From Gongronella butleri (Eukaryota; Mucoromycota; Mucoromycetes; Mucorales; Cunninghamellaceae): 64,000 bases of DNA. A program made the position numbers and the translations under genes. The notes beneath the pieces were generated by a model, which saw only the letters and a list, made by a program, of their open reading frames with translations, was not told the origin of the DNA and did no database searches. The DNA lies in NCBI GenBank assembly GCA_025201375.1, contig JAIWZP010000050.1:151463-215462 (forward strand), in the 5' to 3' direction. Positions 20,889 to 31,047 of the stretch are shown piece by piece; positions within the stretch are counted from its first letter, which is position 1, and each line of letters opens with the position of its first letter.

Positions 20889-23593
20889 ATGGTTGAAGCT
20901 CACGTTGGTCGGTTTTTCGAGTACCAGCCCGCGACTATCAACTCGCTCAGCTTTACGCCACCGTCCGTCAAGACGTGCCGCCTTGCTGTCGGCCGGGCCA
21001 ATGGTGACATTGAGATCTGGGACCCATCGTACAACTATCGCCTCGAAAAGACGATCCCTGGCGGCGATGGCCAGTCTGTCGAGACCCTCGTTTGGGCGCA
21101 CCAGAATGTCCTGACCGACATTGATGAGGATGACACGCCGGAGCAGGTTGAAGAGCAATTGCAGCGCCAATTGGCCGAGCCGCCACGTCTCTTTTCCGCC
21201 GGCCTCAATTCGTACATTGTCGAGTGGAACACGCAGAATCTCACAGCCATGGTATTGCTTTTTTTTCACACAATTTATCCATTGAATTGAGGATTCACCT
21301 CTTTTTTTTCTTTTTCTTTTTTTGCATAGAAATCGGTCGATTCTAATGGTGGCGCTGTGTGGTGCTTGGCGGTCAACAGCAATGGCACGCGTCTTGCTGC
21401 GGGATGCGAGGATGGCATCATCCGCCTGTTTGACATTGGCGATGGCCAATTGGAGTATATGCGCAGCTTTGATCCTCAAAAAGGTACGAAAATGGCGCTT
21501 TTTCATCTTTTGCGAGCTCGTTACGAGGAAGAGGGAGACGCGTTCCATCAAAATCTGGCAGCTGACGCGTTTTTTTTCATTTTTTTTTGTCAGGCCGCAT
21601 CTTGTCCATTGCTTGGGGCCCCTACGACACGTATATTGTCTCTGGCGGCAGCGATAGCTCGGTCCGACGATGGGATGTGCAGACTGGCCATGTTGTCAAG
21701 CGCATGATTGTGGATCGCGCCAACAAGGAGCCCACCATGGTCTGGTCGGTGGCAGTCACCTTGTACGTCTCGCTTTTTTTTTCATTCTTTGGACATGTCA
21801 ATTGACGCCGTTTTTTTTTTCTTTTTCTAGGGACGATACAATTGTGTCTGGCGATTCGCTGGGTCATATGATGTTTTGGAATGGCGATCTTGGCACGGTC
21901 AAGCAGTCATTCAAAGCACACCAAGCAGACATCCTTGCCATTGTGGCGTCGCGCGACGGAAACATGGTCTTCTCGGCTGGTGTCGATCGCAAGCTGGTGG
22001 TGTGCCGCCATGTGTCTAATCAGCAAAAGGAGGAGGACGAGCAACAGCCTCGCAAAGGCGGCAAATGGGCCGTCGTCGGCAGCAGGCGGTACCATTGGCA
22101 CGACATTCGCGCGCTTGCTCTTGATGAACGACCGGAAATCGACTCCATTGTCTCTGGTGGTGTCGATGTCGAGATGATTGTGTCCCCTGCACGCGAATAT
22201 CCACGCTATCAGCACAATCGCCTGCCCCCCTTTGCCCGTCAACATCTCATGTCCCTCTCAAAGTCACACCGATGGATCATGGGCCGATTCAACGACAGTC
22301 TGTCCATCTGGAAGCTCGGAGAAGGTAATCCCACGAGGAAAAAATGAGAAAAAATGAGAAAAAAAAAAAGGGACACGTCTCACCTCCCCTATTAAAAAAA
22401 ACAGCCGCTCCGATCGATTACACAGCCAAGGAACCTCAAGGCGAGATTGTCAAGTCGTTTGAGTACATCATGGATATGAAACTTAAAAACGAATGCTATT
22501 TGACGTCGGCGGCGCTTTCAGAAAACGCAAAATGGGTCGCTGTGTGCGATGTTGAGTCTGTGCGCCTCTTCAGGATAGAGCCAAAGGTAAGCAACCATCT
22601 TCAAAAAAAAAAAAAAAAAAAAGTGCCATTATATGCCCCTTGTTTGACCAATATTTTTTTTGTGACAGGAGAGCCATGGCGAACAATTCCAAGCCGTCAA
22701 GATGCGCTCGTTCACAGAGGCTCTTGCACATTACCTTGTCGATCATCAATTGGCGCTAGGTGGCCACCACGTGCTATTCACACCAGACTCGAACAAGCTC
22801 ATCCTGGTGACGGTGGAGTCGGTGATCTTGATCATTGATCTGACTCTGTGGAGCGACGAACGATTTGAGGTGTTGGGCCACTTTGACCACTATGCCGCCA
22901 AGGACGGCCAATCTGCATATCCATCGACGGTGCTGGACGTTGCCGTCAGCCACGATGGCCAATGGCTCGCTACCTATGGCGACAATCAAGCGACACACGT
23001 CTATAATTTGGATAGCATGAAGGTATACCAGTATTTTTTTCATTTTTTTTTTTTGCTCATTTTTATTTCTTTTCTTGTCGCAGCGCCACTATACTCTGCC
23101 CAGCAACAGCATCCCTCAGACAGCCATGGCATTCAATGTGCATCGATCGCACGAATTGGCCGTCGCGTTTGCTGACAATACCTTCCGATTGTACAATGTC
23201 GAGACGCAGGTGCCGACCAAGTGGTCCAAGAAACACGCACACGACCGATCTGCATTCACAAAGTGCCGCGGCCACATCCGCGCATTCGCGTTCAATCCCG
23301 CGGCAGACGCCAAAAACAAAATGGGCCTCTACGGCAGCGTCTTTTTGGGCCAGGTCGACATGAGCAAGCCGTCAAAATCCCTCGACTCGGTGCCGCAGGG
23401 CACAAAACGCAAGGCTGGCGTCGACCGCGCACCAAAGGAAAAGGAGCTCTCTGCAAAGGTCTATGACAAGTACCAGCAAATCCTCTTTTGCGACTACTTT
23501 GCCCCCAACGCCATGGTCGTGATCGAGCGTCCCAAGGAACATATCCTTGCAAATCTGCCTCCCTCATTTTATTTCAAAGATTTCAAGAAATAG
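20889..23593 (+). CDS. UTP4: U3 snoRNA-associated protein 4 (UTP4 / cirhin), WD40 protein of the t-UTP complex
   Basis: UTP4 is part of the UTP-A/t-UTP module of the small-subunit processome, needed for early 18S pre-rRNA processing in the nucleolus. Seven exons: 20889-21251, 21330-21483, 21594-21762, 21831-22324, 22405-22586, 22669-23022, 23084-23593; 741 residues, close to the usual 680-780. The N-terminus is diagnostic: HRFFEYQP-like (VGRFFEYQPATINSL), LAVGRANGDIEIWDP and LFSAGLNSYIVEWN. Further WD repeats include LAAGCEDGIIRLFDI, IVSGGSDSSVRRWDV, IVSGDSLGHMMFWNGDLGT and FSAGVDRKLVV. The second propeller includes VLDVAVSHDGQWLATYGD. The C-terminal basic segment (GTKRKAGVDRAPKEKE) is a likely nuclear signal. 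Confidence 0.93.
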
Positions 23594-23734
23594 ATCATGT
23601 AATTTTGCTACTTTTTTTTCCTCCACCTTTTCCCCATTCATGCTTGCATCTTTTTCTTTTCTTTTTTTCCCCTCTCAATTGAGCATTCCCCCCCCCCTTC
23701 CTCATCCCATCGCACAATTCTACTAAAAAAAGCT

Positions 23735-24845
23735 TTATTTCACATGCAATTCACCGAGAAAGTCCTCGTCCGCCACATCAAACGCAGTTTGGCCCTCGGC
23801 ATCTTGCAAATGGATGTCGCATCGCTGCGCCACCAGGAATTGGGCCACTGACAGCTGCTCCGAGATGCACGCTATGAGAAAAGAAAGAAAGAAATCAGCT
23901 TGAGACGCGTCCAGACGCGCTTTAAGAGAGATAGGCGGCCCATGCGTCCTTACCAAAGTGCAATGGCGTCTCCAAGTCATCCTTTGACACCGCATTGATG
24001 TCCGCACCCTTCTCTACAAGCAGCTTGACAGCCTCAAGATGCCCTCGGTCGCAAGCGTGATGCAAGGCGGTCAATCCCTGCCAAAAAAAAAAAAAAAAAA
24101 AAAAGATAAAGAAGCGCGTCTTTTTTTTCTCTTTGTCGTACATTTCGGTCCCTGCTGTGGACATGCTTTGGATCAACCTTTAGCAACGCCAACAGCTGAT
24201 CATATTTGTTGTCCTTGACAAGACTAAAAATCTCGTCTTGGTCGTCATCTCTATCAAATAGCACATTTGAGCGCGTCAGTGCACGTCATACCGTGTATTT
24301 TACAAATCTTCAGCATCTTACGTGCTGTCATCGTCACTGTCATTGGCCATGGTGCTAAACACCTTTGCATCGGATTCACCTTTTTCCTAAAGTTCACAAT
24401 AAAATAAATATGAGGCGTAAAACTTTTGGTTTACGGCACGTAATTAGGAATTGGTGCCATACCTTGTGCTGCTGAGAACTTTGTGCGTCGACGGCATACT
24501 CGCCCGCTCGGGACCAGCCAACTTGGAGCGACTCAAGCAAGGAAATATAGCCATCCATGGCTGCACTGCTGCTTGTTCCTTTTAACTTTTGCCACGCGTC
24601 CCATTTTGCGCGCGCCACAAAATCAAAGAGCCCAGGCTTGGAGGTCGCACAGTCGCCTGCCGTTGCTTGCTTGTAGAAAGCGTAAAACTAAAAGAAAAAA
24701 AATCGTGCAAATTGCGTGTTAAACACGATTTTTGAGCATTTCCGCGCTTGTACAGCACAATTACTTTCAACTTTGTGTCATTGTCGACCTTGATGTCGTG
24801 CGAATTCAAGTACGTATACGCGCTCTCAAAAACAGGATCGGCCAT
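23735..24845 (-). CDS. Acyl-CoA-binding protein with C-terminal ankyrin repeats (ACBD6-like)
   Basis: Binds long-chain acyl-CoA in the cytosol or nucleus; the metazoan counterpart ACBD6 supports protein N-myristoylation, which may or may not hold here. Six exons: 24845-24765, 24687-24463, 24386-24322, 24250-24142, 24077-23954, 23871-23735; 246 residues. The ACB domain (residues ~1-95) shows FYAFYKQATAGDCATSKPGL and AKWDAWQKLKGTSS, the acyl-CoA pocket motif. After an acidic linker (DSDDDSTDDDQDE) come about three ankyrin repeats, for example GLTALHHACDRGHLEAVKLL and DLETPLHF. The ACB motif is split by intron 1 (DTKLK/FYAFYKQ), which validates the junction. Convergent with UTP4 across 141 bp and divergent from the NUDIX gene. 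Confidence 0.92.
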
Positions 24846-24974
24846 GGCTGTAAAAAATAAAAAAAAAATCTGGGAAGAAACCCAAATTGCGCCCCCCTGG
24901 CGCGCCAGAAAAAGAATATTTTCCCGCACCGACCGATTTTTTTTTTTTTTTTTTTTTTTGCTCTTCTCTTTCTC
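24846..24974. promoter_or_regulatory. Compact bidirectional promoter (ACBP-ankyrin / NUDIX)
   Basis: Only 129 bp lie between the two opposing start codons. It contains an AT-rich segment next to the ACBP ATG and a 24-base T run (about 24937-24960) followed by a CT-rich leader next to the NUDIX ATG. Both promoters must overlap here, so coregulation is plausible. Confidence 0.55.
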
Positions 24975-25763
24975 ATGTCTTTCTCAAAAGTCAATGTGAC
25001 CGGGACCAAACCTCTTGGTGCCGGCCAATGGCTCAAATTGGAGCAACTTGACTATATAGACGGCCACGGCACCCAGCGCTCTTGGGAACGGTGTGTGCGC
25101 AAGAACACGGCTGCACCACTGGCAGACGGTAACACGATTTTCTGTCAATTTTGACAAGGCTCATTTTTTTTTTACGCATAGCCGTCGATTTGCAAGTTTT
25201 TCTCAAAACGCCCAGCGAGACTTTTATGCTGTTTGTGGTGCAATACCGCCCGGCCATCGAGAATTACGCGCTCGAATTTCCCTCTGGTAACAAAAAAAAA
25301 AAAAAAAAGGCAGATCGTCGCCAGCCTATGCCAATCCCATTGAGCACGTGTTTTTGATTTGCAGGTCTGATCGATTCTGGAGAAACGCCATTGCACGCCG
25401 CTCGACGCGAATTGCGCGAAGAGACGGGGTTTGACGTCCCTGAATCATCCATCCATCTTGGTGAGCAACCGGTCTGCTATGAGCCTGGGTTGACAAACTC
25501 GACGTGTTTCATGGGCCACGTCACCATTGAGATGGACGACATAAGCAAATTGCCTACACCGCAATTGGAAGAAGACGAATGGAGCTTGCGCACTGTGGTG
25601 CTTCCAATCAAGGACATGATGCAACATCTGACAGGTACATAGAGCAAAAAGAAAAAAAAGACAAAACTCACCTTTTTCAATAGAGTGGCAGACTCGGTGC
25701 GTCGTCGACTCGCGAGTGTATTCCTTTGCGCTAGGTCTCGCTGCGACACGTTCATACCCCTGA
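24975..25763 (+). CDS. NUDIX hydrolase, ADP-ribose/ADP-sugar pyrophosphatase type
   Basis: Hydrolyses nucleoside diphosphate derivatives such as ADP-ribose (YSA1/NUDT5 type). Four exons: 24975-25128, 25182-25286, 25365-25634, 25684-25763; 202 residues. Tyr/Trp-rich N-terminal strands are followed by the FVVQYRPAIENYALEFPSGLIDSGE stretch region typical of ADP-sugar pyrophosphatases. The Nudix box is perfect: Gly87, Glu93, Arg101-Glu102-Leu103, Glu105-Glu106, Gly108. The short last exon (EWQTRCVVDSRVYSFALGLA) completes the final helix. Family identity is sure; the exact substrate is inferred from the sequence around the box. Confidence 0.9.
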
Positions 25764-26009
25764 ATTTTAAAATAAATAAAGAGCCGCGGAATCGTTGCGC
25801 AAAGCTTAATCGGAGTCGAAAATCGGACGCGTTGCGACGCGTCAGGTTCTAATTTTTTATTTTTGCAGAAATCACAGATATTAGGCACATCCGCACAGCA
25901 AACAGCGGCACATGGACGTGTTTTTTCCGCTTCGTTTTCTACAAAGCGGTTCTATCAAAATGCACACCATCAATAAAATGGTTGCATGTTTTAAATTATA
26001 AAAGCATGC

Positions 26010-26040
<31 letters not shown>

Positions 26041-27343
26041 TGAGTGTCGAGGCAAAATCGTGATTCGATTATCACCGTGCTTTGCCACTTGGTTATTTCA
26101 AATTCTCACTTTGAAGGAAAACTTGAAAAAACAGATGTTGATCAGGCCGTTTTCTAGACATGCACCGTTTTCACGAAATGTCACAAATCCAATGATGGCC
26201 AGTACAACTCATGGCTCAATGGCCAGCAACTCTTGCCTGCTGACTATTTTTGCCGCGACTTTTTTCAAATAGATGCTCAAATCTGGAGGTTGTCTGAATC
26301 ATTGTGCAAATGAATTTGAAATTTCGATATTTCCAAAACAACCCAGGATTGCTAGCTCGCTGAGATTGTAGCGCGATTTTTCTAAACACAAGAATTTTTA
26401 CCGCGCTCGGCGGCGGATTCGTTTGAGATGACTTGCGTTCTGATACGTTGGGCGTTGTCGCGTACGCTGCCAGAAAGGAAAAAATCTTACAGTACGTACC
26501 CCCATTTTGTAGGGCGCATTCTCCAGTTATTGTTCATTGGGTCCTATATTTGAAATACAGTAGAGGATGCTGCTGAACACAAAAATCCGATGATGTTAAG
26601 TTTTTTCAAAGATCGGATCACTCAGTCCTGAAAAAACGCAATTTGCATGAATGTCACGGCCCAGCCCTAGGCGCACGGGCAAAGTGTCTAAATGCGTGCA
26701 CGTGTCACCCCGCAAAGGCCTGAGGCGCGTGTCGCGCGCCGATGGCCGCACTTTTTTTTTTTAAAAAAAACGCAAAGCAAGAATCCAGGCACAAGCAGCA
26801 CCAATTCCCATAGGCCAGCCCCTTTGATTGTGTCATGGCCCAGCTCGCGTCGAGTGGCAAACGTGCGCAAAAAGCGCGTGAGCCGACGCGCTCGAAATCA
26901 TTGACGCGTAGTGGCGCGTCAATGGCGCGTTTTGAAAAAAAAAAGAGAGAAAAATAATTTGACACACGACCAAACCATCCTCATTTACATCTAACAAGAA
27001 TCGTGTGTATCTGTACTCGTGCCTGGCCAAGACGCGCATGGCATGGCAAGGCAAACATTTGAATCAACCAAGAAAAAGGAAAAGGAAACAAGCCATACAA
27101 ACAAGCAAAATACAGGAAACGAGTCAAGATCAAGCGCTACTCCACTTAGCCCAAGGGCACGTGCACCCCGACCTGCGCCTAGCCAATGGCGTGCAAGGTG
27201 CGGCATTGGCGGCAAATTGAAAAAAAAAGAAACGGAAAGAAAAGCAACGAAATGTACAAGTGAATCAAGTGCAGCGACCCCGCACACGCGCACCTGACCC
27301 GCCTTGAAGCCCCGGATACACCAATTATGGACATCAGCCGATT

Positions 27344-27549
27344 CAGTATAGTACCGCTACAGTATATCGGTTTCAACTTTTTTCGATTTTTGGGCTGCCG
27401 ATATAAAAATCGCCTGCAAAATGCCGATAAAGTGAGACGCTTTTTTGATTTTTACGGTATACGGTATGTAATGAAAATTTGAAATGCTGCCGATACAGTA
27501 TAGCGGGAAAACCGATATAGCGAGGACCGATATAGCGGCACTCTACTGT
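27344..27549. mobile_element. MITE-like element with terminal inverted repeats
   Basis: The left end (from 27344) reads CAGTATAGTACCGCTACAGT then ATATCGG; the complement of the right end (27549 leftwards) reads CAGTAGAGTGCCGCTATATC then GG. These ~24-27 base termini are imperfect inverted repeats. Subterminal copies of CCGATATAG/CCGATATA occur at 27397, 27511 and 27526. Length 206 bp, no coding capacity. Ends beginning CAGT with a CCGCTATA core are typical of Tc1/mariner-pogo type non-autonomous elements; flanking TA duplications are not intact, so the class is inferred. Confidence 0.6.
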
Positions 27550-28191
27550 TTTGCAGATGATCCTCGAATCGATGGAAAATCGCGCTGTCAAAAGAAGCTT
27601 ATTTATTTATTTTTATTTTTTATTGACAACGCATGGTGACCAGCATGATTCAATTGGGACACTCGATTATTTCCTTCTTTTATTACGCCCAGGTCACATT
27701 GTGTGATGGGAATGCACCTACTGTATGGGTTCTCGCCTCATCCTCTCACAAGTGATGAATGGTCCATTTGTCTAATCCTTTGAAAAAAATACAGTACTCA
27801 AACAAGCAAGCGCCGGAGCACCTCGCAGCATCACCAATTAGACACCATGTCGTCAATCTTGTGACAATACGGTGTGCCAAGATTTCCAGATCAAGACTCA
27901 TCCGAAGGTATGTAAAGAAAAAGGAAATGGACAAGTACAGTATAAAAGAGTCCAATCGGCCACCTCAGCGTGCTGGGACGCCATCCGACGGAACCCGGTC
28001 AGACGAAAGTTAAAGTACTGTATATTGTACCTATTGATAAAAATGTTGGCAAACCCAACGCATTGGCAACTTCCGGGGTTCTTGGAGGCCATTGCTTGTT
28101 GCAACACACGAAGAGACGGTCCGGCTGGCCGTAGCGGCCATGGAGACCGCGAAAACGCGTAGTACGAGACATCATACTGTACGACAGCAAA

Positions 28192-28331
28192 CAATGGGTC
28201 GCGAGGCGACGTGGAAGCAAGCAATCATGGCGGCGCAAACACAAAATTGCGTTTTCCAAGCCGAGGAAAAACTGCGCGCAACTCTCACTGCTGCCGCCGA
28301 ACGGTACATCAAGGACAAGGAGCTTTTTTGA
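28192..28331 (+). CDS. Short open frame, hypothetical
   Basis: An in-frame ATG near 28195 opens a ~45-residue helix-forming frame (MGREATWKQAIMAAQTQNCV ... AAAERYIKDKELF) ending at 28331; the frame extends upstream to 28092. Codon usage and amphipathic composition look more like coding DNA than the surroundings, but there is no recognised domain. It may be a fragment of a decayed gene. Confidence 0.2.
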
Positions 28332-29625
28332 AGAACTGTCATCTTTCCCGCCTATCTCCTCCTTTTGGACGCCCGCGCGTCATTTTTTGTTTTGCTTTTT
28401 TTTCCCTTGTCTGTGCCTCCCATTCGCCCGGGATATACAAATATTTTTGCCCGGTCGCCTACTACGTATTTGGTGTTTCGATCTACAGTAGTAGAATGGT
28501 CCATCGCGTCTTGGCAACTGTATGATACTGTAGATGTGCCTTTTGAGTCCGGTATCTGCAATTCCATGCTGCTGCTGCGGATCTGGGGGTCTAACACATT
28601 TTGTAGCGTCTTTTTTTTTAACAGGTGTCAAAAACCAGAGGTCCATTGAGCCGTTGTGCTCCACCAGATGAACCCAAAATATCGATATTTTCACAAATTC
28701 AGCAGTGGCTCTTGAAATATTGTGTGGATCGCAATAAAACTTGCACCATTCAAAAGAGACGCGCTTGGACGTCATTTCTGGAATGTTTGTTTGCCCGATG
28801 ATGCATGACCTTTGTACGCTTGTGAAAGCCGTTCGAACATTACAATAATTTTCAACCTCGATGTTCTCGGCAACGGATTAGACAATACACGGTGCTTTTA
28901 ACGTGCTGAAGGCATCTCTTTCATCTCTATCGAATGAGACCAGTTTCATCGATGGATGGCTAAAGCTCGCAGAGAAATTTTTCTTTTTCATCAAAATTTT
29001 TGATCGCGATTTGCTCGACAACGGTCGCGTCAAACCCCAATTTTTATTGCAGTTTCACTAATGAACACGGGGGCAAAGCACCTAATGGGATGACTTGTGG
29101 TGCGCTAGCTTGGGATTTAATTTTTTGCATCAGACATTTCACCAGCCTGCAGCCCATTCAGCGCATAAAAATGTGCAAAATAAAAAAATAAAAAAATAAA
29201 AAAAAATAAAAATTCCATGCAATCCACGCACCTTAATTCTGAAGTGTCAAACCCTAAATTTTTGCAAAAAAATCTTGTCCAAAGTAGGCACTTTTTCTCA
29301 GTCGATCGTCGTTCATGCGTCACCCTTTGGAAAATTTTCTCAAGTTGGGACGACATGCCATTTTATCTGCCAATAGCAAATTGTTGGAGTCACCTGTTTG
29401 GGATGCATTGATCACTCGGAGGTCGAAATTTCCCAAATTTGGCATGTTCTGAGATTGAAATGTGTGACCCCTGAGTGACCCCTGAATTTTTCAAAAGTGG
29501 TCGTAGCGCTTTGGGGGTTTAAGCTTTTTTCTTGCAAATTTTGCGCTGAATTTGATGTGGCTATTTTCGACCGGGATCGACCACGCAGACGTCCAGATGA
29601 ATGCAAAAGAGTAAAAATAGGAGTT

Positions 29626-29790
29626 TTTTTGGCATTTTCGAGGGCAAAAAAAAATTGGGCGGGTCCGTCTTGAACACTGGGCCGTAGTTTAAGCCGAAAC
29701 ACATTTTTCATTGGCGGGCAAGTAGGTTGTAAAAAAATTTCTGGATGCACAGCAGGCCGGCAAAGTCTGAAAAAATCCCTTTGGTTTCAA
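29626..29790. repeat. Degenerate repeat related to bases 1-160
   Basis: Shared features in the same order and orientation: an A-rich run followed by a GGGTCCGTC/GGACCCGTC-like segment, then a GTAGGTTGTAAAAAAATTTC / GTAGGCTGTAAAAAAATTTC match, then TGGATGCACA / TGGAGGCACA and an AAAGTCTGAAAAA-like tail. No coding potential. Confidence 0.5.
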
Positions 29791-31047
29791 GTAAACGATA
29801 AATGTGTACAGTACAATTTTGTGCAGTGTAGTGCAATGCTTCAGTCATTGCTTGAAATGATAGGACGCGTCAGTTTCTGTTCAATGAGGTTGAAACATGG
29901 ATGAATCGAACGCTTTATTTGTGTGCAGAAAAAATGTAAAACGAATGAAAATTGTGTGTTTGACTGTTTGTGTATTTTCTCGGTCGCTTATCGATTGCTT
30001 TTTGAAAGAGATGAATACGTAAAACGCGCTTTATCATATGCTTGAATTAATATTCTACTGTAACCAAATTTATTTGAGTCATCATCATACTGTACATAGG
30101 TTTAGAATCACAAAATCTGCATCATGAAGTACTGTACAGTAAAATGTGCATTTTTTCCAGAATCCTCATGAATTGGTACAATACAATAACTACCGTATGA
30201 TAGCCATGTCCGACTCTTCCTGGTTGTCTTGACGGCCATTTTCACTTTGCTATTTTATACGCGTCAATTGACGCGGAGCTTCATGCTCTCACTATGCACG
30301 CGTCTCGTGTAAGTTATTTACAGTCCATTTGGACATGCAACACTGCAAATGGAACCTGTGAAGCGCCTGGGCGCACGCTTTGCTGCTCGCAAGGCACTTA
30401 AAGTGCCTATAGGAGCGGCCCATGGAATGACTCATTGGGAAAGATTTTTTTTTTCGTCAGGTGCACAGTGTTATTTTACAGTAATCACAAAGATATCTGA
30501 CGTTTGTCTATTTTTTTCTTTGTTTGAGTGACTTGAGGGCAAATGCCGGCACAGCGCACAGCTGCGTAATGCATTTACTGACAAGATGAAGACTGCTCCA
30601 GTCGTTTAATAAAAGCCATTATCATAGATCTTCAAAAGCATGATTCGAGTGCGTCTTCCTTGTTTGACACAAGGTGAAGCATTTGATTTCTTACCAACAC
30701 TACTGTGCGTTCCTGAAACGACATACGTATCGGGCACAAGGAGGTGGTTGCGACGCGGTCACTGACTGCCAAAAACATCCATGGAAGCATCTGGTTTCCA
30801 AGGACCTGTCGGCATGGGCAAAAAAAAAAAAAAAAAAACTAAGTAAAAACTACGTAAATCATTGAAAAATGACGATGATGCATTTATTGTATAGGTGTAA
30901 AAGGTATATAAAATAAGCTAAAATGTCTCGTCATGAGAAGGGCAGTCGTTGGTGGCATGAGCGTCGTAAATATCACAATTGACACAATACTACAGTAACA
31001 AATAAAAAAAATGAAAAGGATGAGCCACTGCAATGGAATTTGGCACA

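Larger units (their letters stand above)
25764..31047. other. 5.3-kb gene-poor block with repeats
   Basis: No conserved gene seen. 25982-26040 has AT-rich sequence with a 26-28 base A run. 26040-27300 shows no structure beyond homopolymers. 27344-27549 is a MITE-like element. 27730-28540 and 30050-30190 carry many TACAGTA/TACTGTA heptamers. 28690-29100 contains modules shared with 15.3-16.5 kb and 46.5 kb. 29626-29790 resembles bases 1-160. 28192-28331 holds a short open frame (hypothetical below). 30200-31047 shows nothing further. Confidence 0.55.
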
